Origin: Oscillospiraceae bacterium
GTDB lineage: Bacteria > Bacillota_A > Clostridia > Saccharofermentanales > Saccharofermentanaceae
Direction: 5' to 3'
DNA length: 5,328 bases
Assembly: GCA_902803365.1 (NCBI GenBank)
Contig: CADCPU010000246.1
Span: forward strand, 1-5,328
How positions within the stretch are numbered: position 1 is the stretch's first letter; each line of letters opens with the position of its first letter. Of this stretch, positions 1 through 5,328 are shown piece by piece. The translations under genes were made by a program, and so were the position numbers. Below the pieces are notes generated by a model that was not told the DNA's origin, ran no database searches, and was given only the letters and a program-made list of their open reading frames with translations.

Positions 1-677
1 GATGCTTCAAGCACTTCAAGCCCCTTGTTCATCATCGTTGAAGAATCAACTGTAACCTTACCGCCCATCTTCCAAGTAGGATGATTGAGTGCAGCTTCAA
101 GTGTAACGTTCTCCAGCTGTTCTCTCGTATAACCTCTGAACGGACCGCCCGATGCTGTAAGAAGGATCCTGTCAAGGCTGCCTTCAGGCTGTCCCCAGAG
201 ACACTGCCATATGGCAGAATGCTCACTGTCGACAGGAAGTATCCTGACATTCTTCTCCCTTGCAAGAGGCATAACGATCTCGCCGCCCGCAACAAGAGTC
301 TCTTTATTTGCAAGAGCGATATCCTTACCGCAGCTGATGGCATCGATCACAGGCGCAAGTCCTGCTACGCCGACCATAGCAGCTACAACAATATCTGATT
401 CATTCATCGTTGCGATCGCACTGTTACAGTTATCTCCCGTAAAGAGCTCACAATCAAGACCTTCATCTTCAAGCCACAAAGAAAGCTCATCCGCTTTCTT
501 CTCATCTCTGATCGCAACCGCAAGAGGCTTAAACTCAGAGATCTGGTCCTTGAACAGTTCAAGATTACTGCCGCACGAAAGACCCGTAACAACCAGCTCG
601 CCGTTACTGTGCCTTACGACCTCCAAAGTCTGTGTACCGATAGATCCTGTTGATCCTAAGATAGCAATTCTCTTCAT
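1..677 (-). CDS. dxr: 1-deoxy-D-xylulose 5-phosphate reductoisomerase, N-terminal part (cut by window edge)
   Basis: Dxr (IspC) converts 1-deoxy-D-xylulose 5-phosphate to 2-C-methyl-D-erythritol 4-phosphate with NADPH and a divalent metal. It is the committed step of the MEP isoprenoid pathway and acts in the cytosol. The first 225 residues are visible, of about 380-400 usual for the family; the C-terminus lies beyond position 1. The NADPH-binding loop GSTGSIG is at residues 8-14 and the ALANKETLVAGG segment at 121-132. PVDSEHSA (148-155) supplies metal ligands D150 and E152. LTASGGPF is at 173-180. HPTWKMGGKVTVDSSTMMNKGLE (199-221) ends with E221, which matches the third metal ligand (E231 in E. 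coli). The ATG at 675-677 lies 9 bp after the cdsA stop, and its GAGG ribosome binding site overlaps that TGA, so translation is probably coupled. Product feeds IPP/FPP synthesis used by UppS two genes upstream. Identification is secure; no frame problem is visible. Confidence 0.97.
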   Translation of the reverse strand, partial: MKRIAILGSTGSIGTQTLEVVRHSNGELVVTGLSCGSNLELFKDQISEFKPLAVAIRDEKKADELSLWLEDEGLDCELFTGDNCNSAIATMNESDIVVAAMVGVAGLAPVIDAISCGKDIALANKETLVAGGEIVMPLAREKNVRILPVDSEHSAIWQCLWGQPEGSLDRILLTASGGPFRGYTREQLENVTLEAALNHPTWKMGGKVTVDSSTMMNKGLEVLEA

Positions 678-686
678 AGTTCAACC

Positions 687-1538
687 TCAGAAATAAGGGC
701 TTACGATAGCCATGACAAATGCGATCGGCAATGTAAACAAAACGCTGTCGAATCTGTCGAGCATACCGCCGTGACCCGGCATGAAATTACCGTAATCCTT
801 GATATCTACTGCACGCTTGATGGAAGAAGCGAGCCAGTCACCGATCTGCGACATAGCAGAGATGACGATACCGAAGAAGAACATAACGACCAGGAACGGG
901 ATAAGTCCCATATGACCCGAATGGATATCGATGAGCCAGAAGAAGAGCGCCATGAACACGCCCGTAAAGAAAGCACCGCCGATGCAGCCTTCCCACGTCT
1001 TCTTCGGACTGATGTGCGGAACGATCTTATGCTTTCCGAACAACACACCCGTAAAGTAAGCGAGAGTATCGGATACCCATGAAGAAGCTATACCGACGAG
1101 CATAAAGAACCAGCCCTTTTCGAAAAAGAGTGCCGTTGCGCAAAGGCAATAGAGCGGAAAGCTTATATAGAGTATCGACAGGACTCCCATGAGCGAACCC
1201 TTGAGATTCCTGTTCGGATCGAATGTCTGAGGCAGGATGGCTGCCGCAAGACAGTACATCAGGATAGCCGTAGCATAGATCGTTGTAGTAACAAAAACGT
1301 CGTTGATAAGAAAGTGACCGATGAGGACAACAACCGGCATTATAAGGTCTCCGACAACAATGATTGCTGCCGAAGGACGATGACCGCCGTGTTCGAGCGC
1401 CTTATAAAGTTCCACCGATGAAACGGTACCTACAAGAAGCGCCAGAGCTACTGAGATAAGCGGAAACCAATACGCAGGTATCAGTATGGCGAGCATGACA
1501 ACAAGAAATATTATTCCCGTTATAACGCGTTGTTTCAT
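687..1538 (-). CDS. cdsA: phosphatidate cytidylyltransferase (CDP-diacylglycerol synthase)
   Basis: CdsA makes CDP-diacylglycerol from CTP and phosphatidic acid in the cytoplasmic membrane, the branch point for phosphatidylglycerol, cardiolipin and related lipids. The 283-residue length fits the family. The protein is very hydrophobic, with roughly seven or eight membrane segments, the first at about residues 5-22. The family signature is complete near the C-terminus: S239-I-K-R, K248-D249, then PGHGGMLDRFD at 254-264. The upstream conserved stretch SDTLAYFTG (156-164), FGKHKI (167-172) and SPKKTWEG (177-184) is also present. The ATG at 1536-1538 overlaps the uppS TGA by four bases (ATGA). 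It is preceded by AAGGAGG at 1546-1552, inside the 3' end of uppS, with a 7-base spacer. That arrangement fixes the start and implies translational coupling to uppS. Confidence 0.97.
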   Translation of the reverse strand: MKQRVITGIIFLVVMLAILIPAYWFPLISVALALLVGTVSSVELYKALEHGGHRPSAAIIVVGDLIMPVVVLIGHFLINDVFVTTTIYATAILMYCLAAAILPQTFDPNRNLKGSLMGVLSILYISFPLYCLCATALFFEKGWFFMLVGIASSWVSDTLAYFTGVLFGKHKIVPHISPKKTWEGCIGGAFFTGVFMALFFWLIDIHSGHMGLIPFLVVMFFFGIVISAMSQIGDWLASSIKRAVDIKDYGNFMPGHGGMLDRFDSVLFTLPIAFVMAIVSPYF

Positions 1539-2302
1539 TTATTGTCCTCCTTTGACAAGCCGCCAAAGCGTCTGTCTCTCATCGTGTATGCTTTAAAAGC
1601 TTCGGTAAGTTCGTCGAATCCGAAGTCAGGCCACAGACAATCCGAGACCCAGAGTTCCGAATATGCGGACTCCCAGAGAAGGAAGTTAGACAGTCTCATC
1701 TCGCCACTCGGTCTGATGATAAGATCAGGATCCGGAACGTCAGGAAGATAAAGATGACCTGAGATCGTCTCTTCTTCAATGTCCTCAGGATCGAGCTTGC
1801 CCTCTTTTACGAGAGTCGCGATCTCCCTGCAGCTGTGGACGAGCTCGCGTCTGCCGCCGTAATTGAACGCAACGATAAGCTGCATCCTGTCTCTGTGCAG
1901 AGAACGCTCCTCGCCTTCCCTGCACACCTTCTTTATCCTGTCGGGCAGACTCTCGATATCGCCTGTAAATCTGACTCTGATGCCCTCCTGTTCAAGCTCG
2001 GGATCGTATCTCTCGAAAAACTCGACAAACAGATCCATCAGCTGGCTGACCTCATCGTCAGGTCTTGACCAGTTTTCAGTCGAAAAAGCATATACCGTAA
2101 GATATTTGACACCGTAATTACCGCAGTTCCTGCAGAGTTCCTTAAGGTTCTCCGCACCTGCTCTGTGTCCCGCACTTCTTGGAAGCATACGCTTCTTGGC
2201 CCATCTGCCGTTACCGTCCATGATAACGCCGAGGCTTACGGGAACCTTGATATCATCAGATATCTCACGATTATTCTTCTTTCCGAATCCGAGTATTGCC
2301 AT
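1535..2302 (-). CDS. uppS: undecaprenyl diphosphate synthase (cis-prenyltransferase)
   Basis: UppS condenses eight isopentenyl diphosphates onto farnesyl diphosphate to give C55 undecaprenyl diphosphate, the carrier lipid for peptidoglycan and other wall polymers. The protein is cytosolic or membrane-associated, and 255 residues is normal. MDGNGRWA (28-35) contains catalytic D29. GHRAGAENLK (45-54), YAFSTENWSRP (71-81) and FNYGGRRE (146-153) are conserved. The C-terminal signature DLIIRPSGEMRLSNFLLWESAYSEL has R197, R203 and E216 at the spacing of E. coli R194, R200 and E213. One small deviation is P198 where many homologues have threonine (R-T-S/G-G-E). The ATG at 2300-2302 has an AGAAGG site at 2311-2316, weaker than those of the other genes here. 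It follows frr by 65 bp containing a terminator-like hairpin, so expression may depend on readthrough. It overlaps cdsA by 4 bp. Confidence 0.97.
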   Translation of the reverse strand: MAILGFGKKNNREISDDIKVPVSLGVIMDGNGRWAKKRMLPRSAGHRAGAENLKELCRNCGNYGVKYLTVYAFSTENWSRPDDEVSQLMDLFVEFFERYDPELEQEGIRVRFTGDIESLPDRIKKVCREGEERSLHRDRMQLIVAFNYGGRRELVHSCREIATLVKEGKLDPEDIEEETISGHLYLPDVPDPDLIIRPSGEMRLSNFLLWESAYSELWVSDCLWPDFGFDELTEAFKAYTMRDRRFGGLSKEDNK

Positions 2303-2317
2303 TTAACTTACCTTCTC

Positions 2318-2345
2318 AAAATAAAGGAGCGAGGGTACCCGCTCC
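2318..2345 (-). terminator. intrinsic terminator-like hairpin between frr and uppS
   Basis: On the minus strand a stem GGAGCG/CGCTCC (2326-2345) is extended by a G-U and a G-C pair and closes on a four-base TACC loop. It is followed directly by TTTATTTT (2318-2325). The hairpin is GC-rich in an AT-rich gap and starts about 20 bases after the frr stop. The U-tract is interrupted by one A, so it may be a partial terminator. I see no convincing promoter between it and uppS, so the lipid genes probably rely on readthrough. Confidence 0.65.
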
Positions 2346-2367
2346 ATATATTCTTTGCATAAAGAGA

Positions 2368-2934
2368 TCAGATCTCCATGAGTTCCTTCTCTTTTACTTC
2401 GCAGGCCTTATCGATATCTTTTGTATACTTATCAGTGATCTTCTGAACCTTCTCTTCGAATGCCTTAAGATCATCTTCTGTAAGTTCCTTCTTCTTGTTG
2501 GCTGCGCGCATCTTGTCGATTGCTTCTCTTCTTACGTTACGGATAGCGACCTTTGCTTCCTCACCGTAAGTCTTAACTACCTTAACGAGTTCCTTACGTC
2601 TCTCCTCTGTGAGGATCGGGAATACGAGTCTGATGATCTTACCGTCGTTAGAAGGATTGATTCCGAGGTCAGAAGACTGGATAGCCTTCTCGATCTCCTT
2701 GAGCATTGAAGGATCCCAAGGTGCCAAAGTTATCATTCTTGCTTCAGGAACCTGAATATTAGCTACAGCATTAAGAGGTGACGGAGCACCATAGTAGTCA
2801 ACCGTGATCTTATCAAGTACATGCGGATTAGCTCTTCCTGCGCGGATAGCGTTGAAGTTCTCTCCGAGGTTAGCGATGGTCTTGTCCATCTTAGCTTCGA
2901 TAGCATCGTAATCTGCTTTTGTGATCTCAATCAT
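2368..2934 (-). CDS. frr: ribosome recycling factor
   Basis: Frr (RRF) works with EF-G after termination to split the post-termination ribosome from mRNA. It is a cytosolic, essential protein. The 188 residues compare with about 185 for the family. The hallmark region IRAGRANPHVLDKITVDYYGAPSPL is at residues 30-54, followed by NIQVPEARMITLAPWD (59-74), LGINPSNDG (90-98), and RLVFPILTEERRKELVK (102-118). IRNVRREA (131-138) lies at the start of the long charged C-terminal helix, which is rich in K and E. The sequence therefore shows the usual arrangement, with the globular domain inserted into the three-helix bundle. The ATG at 2932-2934 has GGAGG at 2943-2947 with an 8-base spacer. It lies 25 bp after the pyrH stop, the usual pyrH-frr pair, so co-transcription is expected. 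The terminator-like hairpin follows its stop. Confidence 0.98.
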   Translation of the reverse strand: MIEITKADYDAIEAKMDKTIANLGENFNAIRAGRANPHVLDKITVDYYGAPSPLNAVANIQVPEARMITLAPWDPSMLKEIEKAIQSSDLGINPSNDGKIIRLVFPILTEERRKELVKVVKTYGEEAKVAIRNVRREAIDKMRAANKKKELTEDDLKAFEEKVQKITDKYTKDIDKACEVKEKELMEI

Positions 2935-2959
2935 GGTAATTACCTCCGTGTATTCAAAA

Positions 2960-3667
2960 TTATTCTACCAAAGTTCCGAGATTCTCGCCCTTGGCGATCC
3001 TGACGATATTCTCAGGGTCTTCCATAGAGAAAACGAGTATCTTTGTCTTATTGTCTCTGCAAAGAGCTGCCGCAGTTGAATCCATGACCTTAAGATTGTA
3101 CTGCAGTACCTCATCGTGACTGATCTTCTCATAACGCTTGGCATCCGGATAAACATGCGGATCTTTATCATAAACTCCGTCAACCATCGTAGCCTTGAGG
3201 AAGATATCAGCGTTGATCTCTTTTGCTCTAAGAGCTGCACCCGTATCAGTTGAGAAATAAGGATTACCCGTGCCGCAGGCAAAGATTACGATCCTGCCCT
3301 TCTCAAGGTGTCTTACAGCCCTCTTTCTGATATAAGGCTCACACATCTGTCTGATCTCGATAGCCGACAGAACTCGTGTAATGGCACCCTGCTGCTCGAG
3401 CGCATCCGATATAGCAAGGGCATTCATTGTAGTTGCGAGCATACCCATATGGTCTGCCGTAACTCTGTCCATGGCTTCAGACGATCTTCCTCTCCAGAAA
3501 TTACCGCCGCCTACTACGACAGCTACTTCAACGCCAAGATCGGATACTTCCTTGATCTTGGATGTTATCTCCTTCAACACATCGTCATTGATGCCTTGCT
3601 TCTTCTCACCGGCGAGCGCTTCACCGGAGATCTTAAGAAGGACTCTTTTATATTTCAAGTCACCCAT
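2960..3667 (-). CDS. pyrH: UMP kinase (uridylate kinase)
   Basis: PyrH phosphorylates UMP to UDP with ATP in the cytosol, supplying UTP, CTP and UDP-sugar synthesis. Bacterial family members are hexamers of the amino acid kinase fold, usually controlled by GTP and UTP. The 235-residue length is typical. Visible motifs are [11 protein letters not shown] (10-20) with the ATP-site lysine, [11 protein letters not shown] (50-60), [19 protein letters not shown] (72-90) and [20 protein letters not shown] (129-148). [11 protein letters not shown] (160-170) and [13 protein letters not shown] (194-206) follow. The ATG at 3665-3667 has GGAGG at 3676-3680 with an 8-base spacer. It is the first gene of the pyrH-frr-uppS-cdsA-dxr run and is preceded by about 200 bp of AT-rich DNA rather than by rpsB-tsf. 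No defect is visible. Confidence 0.98.
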   Translation of the reverse strand: MGDLKYKRVLLKISGEALAGEKKQGINDDVLKEITSKIKEVSDLGVEVAVVVGGGNFWRGRSSEAMDRVTADHMGMLATTMNALAISDALEQQGAITRVLSAIEIRQMCEPYIRKRAVRHLEKGRIVIFACGTGNPYFSTDTGAALRAKEINADIFLKATMVDGVYDKDPHVYPDAKRYEKISHDEVLQYNLKVMDSTAAALCRDNKTKILVFSMEDPENIVRIAKGENLGTLVE

Positions 3668-3779
3668 AAAGATTACCTCCGTTCATACTCGTTATATTTT
3701 ATATTTCTTTCTTTAATATTAAAAGGGCAAAACTCGGTTTTATTTTCACCTCCCTTTACAAAGCCTGTAAAATCAGGTA

Positions 3780-3791
3780 TTTCGGCCGAAA
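3780..3791. repeat. 12-bp perfect palindrome TTTCGGCCGAAA
   Basis: The sequence is a perfect inverted repeat without a spacer, so it suits a dimeric DNA-binding protein better than an RNA hairpin. It lies about 115 bp before the pyrH start codon. A second perfect palindrome, AATCGCGATT (3798-3807), lies six bases away. I do not recognise either as a known operator. Confidence 0.4.
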
Positions 3792-3816
3792 ATATCAAAT
3801 CGCGATTATTAAGTTT

Positions 3817-3830
3817 TTATCCTTGGATAA
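3817..3830. repeat. 14-bp dyad TTATCC-TT-GGATAA
   Basis: Two perfect 6-base arms flank a 2-base centre. It overlaps the best -10 candidate for the pyrH operon (3816-3821), a position where a bound protein could block RNA polymerase. The centre is 21 bp from the centre of AATCGCGATT, about two helical turns. Function is inferred only from symmetry and position. Confidence 0.35.
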
Positions 3831-3870
3831 GTACTACTTTAACAAACTTCTCCAAAAACAATGTCCCGAT

Positions 3871-3979
3871 TCAGGAACATAGTATGTGCTTGTCAGCCAT
3901 TAGCACACACTCCGAGTCATGCCAGATCTCGATATTACCGTCTTCATCAGCTACATCGTCTGTAACAGCAGCAAAGATC
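3871..3979 (-). other. probable out-of-frame C-terminal extension of the unknown gene (frameshift remnant)
   Basis: Immediately past the in-frame TAA of the 271-residue gene, the +1 frame is open for 39 codons (3990 to 3874) and ends at TGA 3871-3873. It reads AERKIFAAVTDD, then VADEDGNIEIWHDSEC, then VLMADKHILCS. The composition is protein-like (acidic, balanced, two aromatic residues, GNIEIWH-like beta pattern). Codons such as GCT, GAC, GAT, ATC and GAG match the gene's own usage. The +1 frame is blocked by a TAA just upstream (3991-3993), so the shift must fall within about 3980-3994. Dropping one A at 3991-3992 would give a 307-residue product joining DFTI to AERKIF. No slippery site is evident, so a mutation or sequencing error is likelier than programmed frameshifting. 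Confidence 0.5.
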
Positions 3980-4795
3980 TTACGCTCTGCTTATGGTAAA
4001 GTCTCCGATACCGTCAACAACATATTGAACAGGCTCAAGCGCCTTCTTGCCAAGTTCTTCGAGTTCTTTATTATCAACCTCTTTTTCAAGGACTTCCTCG
4101 AGAGCATATACCTTGAGGTCTTTCCGATCGATCTGCCTTGCCTTAACGCGATATATCTTACCCGCCTTGAGCTTGATACCTTTATTCTTGGCAAAATCCC
4201 TGTCATCAACAGGAATGAGAACACCGCCGGCTCTTCTTATAGGCTTGTCGCTTCCCTCTTCAATGATCGCACTGAAGTATGCACTCTCAGTGGAAACAGC
4301 TCTGCCTGCGACATATTTAGACTTGCTCATATCAACATTTTCGATGTTATAGAACAACAATTCGACCGGATCTCCGGTATAACTGCTGAGCAATCTTTGC
4401 TTGTATGTCTCGTAAATACTGTCATCTTTTGAGACATCTATATTTTTCTCGATGACGTCTTCAAGATAAAAAGTAAAATCTTTTGACTTGCTCTTTCTCA
4501 CGCGAAGTTTATAACATATATCCCTCTTAAGATGAGGCGGATACGGATACCCCAATATCTTACGCTTACAAAACCACCAGACCTGTCCTCCACGTCCAAA
4601 CGGATACTGTTCGGACGCAAGCCAGGGACACCTGAAATCTGCGTATGCCAAACTTTCATTCCCGACTTTATAGAATGGAGAGTTTTTGTCCCAAGACCAT
4701 CTGATCATAACAGTTATCTCTGTCGAAGTCTCTTCAAATTGCGCAAGGAACTCTTCTTTATTCTTCGGACTTATAATGAAATCATCAGTACTCAT
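3980..4795 (-). CDS. hypothetical protein of unrecognised family, C-terminus probably shortened by a frameshift
   Basis: I do not recognise this 271-residue protein. It has no signal peptide or membrane segment, so it is probably cytosolic. The N-terminal half is aromatic-rich: IRWSWDKNSPFY (31-42), then a segment of about residues 50-85 with DFRCPWL, QYPFGRGGQVWWFCKRK and GYPYPP, which looks like a compact beta domain. The second half alternates short hydrophobic strands with charged turns (VELLFYNIENV, YVAGRAVSTESAYFSAIIEE, RRAGGVLIPVDDRDF, GKIYRVKARQIDRKDLKVYALEEVLEKEV). A charged helix, VDNKELEELGKKALEP, follows. The end, YVVDGIGDFTI, seems to lead into another strand-rich segment that is cut off by a stop; the +1 frame continues it. 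The ATG at 4793-4795 has AGGAGA at 4803-4808 (7-base spacer) and its own extended -10 promoter, so it is a separate unit. It is followed by the pyrH operon on the same strand without a strong terminator. Confidence 0.8.
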   Translation of the reverse strand: MSTDDFIISPKNKEEFLAQFEETSTEITVMIRWSWDKNSPFYKVGNESLAYADFRCPWLASEQYPFGRGGQVWWFCKRKILGYPYPPHLKRDICYKLRVRKSKSKDFTFYLEDVIEKNIDVSKDDSIYETYKQRLLSSYTGDPVELLFYNIENVDMSKSKYVAGRAVSTESAYFSAIIEEGSDKPIRRAGGVLIPVDDRDFAKNKGIKLKAGKIYRVKARQIDRKDLKVYALEEVLEKEVDNKELEELGKKALEPVQYVVDGIGDFTISRA

Positions 4796-4823
4796 AGTCT
4801 ATTCTCCTGAAATATCCTACGAG

Positions 4824-4832
4824 ATTATAACA
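4824..4832 (-). promoter_or_regulatory. extended -10 promoter of the unknown gene
   Basis: The minus strand reads TGTTATAAT: a perfect TATAAT (4824-4829) with the TG of an extended -10 one base upstream (4831-4832). A -35 at 17 bp would fall in the preceding terminator stem and reads AGAGGC, which is not consensus, so the extended -10 must carry the activity. The expected transcript start near 4817 gives a leader of about 20 bases containing the AGGAGA site. Confidence 0.6.
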
Positions 4833-4836
4833 CATC

Positions 4837-4865
4837 AAAAAGGGATGCCTCTATGAGACATCCCT
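4837..4865 (-). terminator. strong intrinsic terminator after the DUF4214 gene
   Basis: On the minus strand AGGGATGTCTC and GAGGCATCCCT form an 11-base-pair stem with one G-U pair and a three-base ATA loop (4841-4865). A run of five T follows, beginning with the last base of the stem (4837-4841). It starts about 25 bases past the TGA of the DUF4214 gene. It separates that gene from the extended -10 promoter a few bases further on. Confidence 0.9.
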
Positions 4866-4890
4866 CGATCATTTTATCATTCGAAAACGA

Positions 4891-5328
4891 TCAGAACGGC
4901 AAGATGTTAGCTGCGCTGCATCTGTCAGCAAACTCGGAACTTCTTGTGAAGCCGAATACTGCCTGCTCACGCTCGTGATCCTTAAGAAAATCGAGCCAGT
5001 ACTTCTTTCCTTCCGCATCGGACTCACGATCCATGAATGTGAGATAGAGTCTTCTTACAAACTCTTCATCGCTGAGATTATATCCCTTGAACTCATCGCT
5101 CAGGAAGAAGAATGCACCGATCGTCTCACCTGAGATCGTCTGATTAGCAAGCTCGGAAGCCCAATATGCCTTGCCTTCCTTATCTGAAGCACGGCCGAGT
5201 GCCGTTGTATAAAGTCTCTCAACAAAAGCATTTACAAGTTCGCTCGGCTCAGCCTTAGCGCCTGCCTCAAGATAACCGCCGGAACGGATACCGTACTTAC
5301 CGCAGATATCTGCCCACTCCTGTGAATA
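4891..5328 (-). CDS. DUF4214-repeat protein, C-terminal part (cut by window edge)
   Basis: The last 145 residues and the TGA at 4891-4893 are visible; the start lies beyond 5328. The fragment opens with the tail of one repeat (SQEWADICGKYGIRSG, 2-17). Two half-repeats of DUF4214 type follow. The first is FVERLYTTALGRASDKEGKAYW (35-56) leading to FFFLSDEF (73-80). The second is FVRRLYLTFMDRESDAEGKKYW (90-111) leading to VFGFTRSSEFADRC (124-137). The signature of each is FV-x-x-LY, R-x-x-D-x-x-G-x-x-x-W, then F-x-x-S-x-EF. Such repeats sit at the C-terminus of large, often secreted or surface-attached proteins of Clostridia, commonly beside cell-wall, enzymatic or adhesion domains; their role is unknown. 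What the rest of this protein carries cannot be seen. It is closed by a strong terminator. Confidence 0.85.
   Translation of the reverse strand, partial: YSQEWADICGKYGIRSGGYLEAGAKAEPSELVNAFVERLYTTALGRASDKEGKAYWASELANQTISGETIGAFFFLSDEFKGYNLSDEEFVRRLYLTFMDRESDAEGKKYWLDFLKDHEREQAVFGFTRSSEFADRCSAANILPF

Larger units (their letters stand above)
3668..3870 (-). promoter_or_regulatory. AT-rich upstream region of the pyrH operon with several palindromes; probable promoter region
   Basis: This gap should hold the promoter of the five-gene operon, but no consensus promoter stands out. The best candidate is TTGTTA (3840-3845), an 18-base spacer and GATAAA (3816-3821), each matching four of six consensus positions. 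TATAAA (3698-3703) and TATAAC (3691-3696) close to pyrH lack a good -35. Short dyads occur at 3817-3830, 3798-3807, 3780-3791 and 3755-3771; the first overlaps the candidate -10. A Shine-Dalgarno-like GGAGGTGA (3746-3753) has no start codon behind it. The promoter role is inferred from position, and the exact elements are uncertain. Confidence 0.35.

Noticed and set aside
211..696. Plus-strand open frame of 161 codons
   Set aside because: It is antisense to dxr, whose conserved motifs account for the whole stretch; the serine-rich translation is typical of a shadow frame.
771..1082. Plus-strand open frame of 103 codons inside cdsA
   Set aside because: It is antisense to the complete CdsA signature region; the charged, histidine-rich translation reflects the complement of hydrophobic codons.
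3660..3686. Eight-codon leader peptide (MNGGNLYG) overlapping the pyrH start
   Set aside because: It has no ribosome binding site at the right distance, and the GGAGG within it clearly serves pyrH.
3720..3757. Possible terminator after the unknown gene (AAAGGG ... CCCTTTT with an inner AAAAC-CGA-GTTTT)
   Set aside because: The stems are short, AT-rich and separated by a large interior loop; stability would be too low to support a terminator call.
3673..3816. Minus-strand frame open for 47 codons, ending at TAA just before pyrH (reads KLNNRDLIF ... YNEYERR)
   Set aside because: It is in the same +1 frame as the proposed extension of the unknown gene, but it has no ATG. Stops at 3871-3873 and 3817-3819 separate it from that extension, and its K/N/I-rich composition is what AT-rich non-coding DNA gives. 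A decayed gene end cannot be excluded.
3839..3880. Second frameshift back into frame 0 (reads MFLNRDIVFGEVC)
   Set aside because: Only about 13 codons are involved, they match no recognised pattern, and two compensating shifts are less likely than the simple stop at 3871.
3308..4432. Long plus-strand open frame of 374 codons
   Set aside because: It lies antisense to pyrH, which is unmistakable, and to the unknown gene with its good promoter and ribosome binding site. Its translation has no recognisable motif, and it crosses two genes and the gap between them.

Overview
The window reads as a chromosomal segment of a Gram-positive anaerobe of the Clostridia type. The evidence is the gene order, strong GGAGG-type ribosome binding sites, and a DUF4214-repeat surface protein of a kind I associate with gut and rumen Clostridia. 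No single marker fixes the genus. All supported genes lie on the minus strand, so transcription runs from right to left and the window is best read from position 5328 down to 1.

Right end (5328 to 4796): the C-terminal 145 residues of a DUF4214-repeat protein, closed by a strong intrinsic terminator at 4837-4865. An extended -10 promoter (4824-4832) follows at once and drives the next gene.

Middle (4795 to 3668): a 271-residue protein of unrecognised family. Its reading frame appears to continue for about 39 more codons in the +1 frame, down to a stop at 3871-3873. This suggests a single-base indel near 3980-3994. About 200 bp of AT-rich DNA then precedes pyrH. It holds several short palindromes and an orphan Shine-Dalgarno sequence.

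Left two-thirds (3667 to 1): the conserved Firmicutes block pyrH-frr-uppS-cdsA-dxr, with dxr running off the left edge. The genes are tightly packed: gaps are 25 bp (pyrH-frr), 65 bp (frr-uppS) and 9 bp (cdsA-dxr), and uppS and cdsA overlap by 4 bp. The 65-bp gap contains a terminator-like hairpin that may reduce transcription into the lipid half of the operon. PyrH makes UDP, which feeds RNA and UDP-sugar synthesis. Frr recycles ribosomes. Dxr commits carbon to isoprenoid precursors, UppS extends these to the C55 wall carrier lipid, and CdsA activates phosphatidic acid for phospholipids. The block therefore links nucleotide supply, translation and envelope growth. rpsB and tsf, which often stand just before pyrH, are not immediately upstream here.

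I see no RNA genes, CRISPR array, insertion sequence or phage gene. Most of the window is ordinary housekeeping sequence. The parts worth a second look are the unknown gene with its probable frameshift, the palindrome-rich region before pyrH, and the hairpin between frr and uppS.
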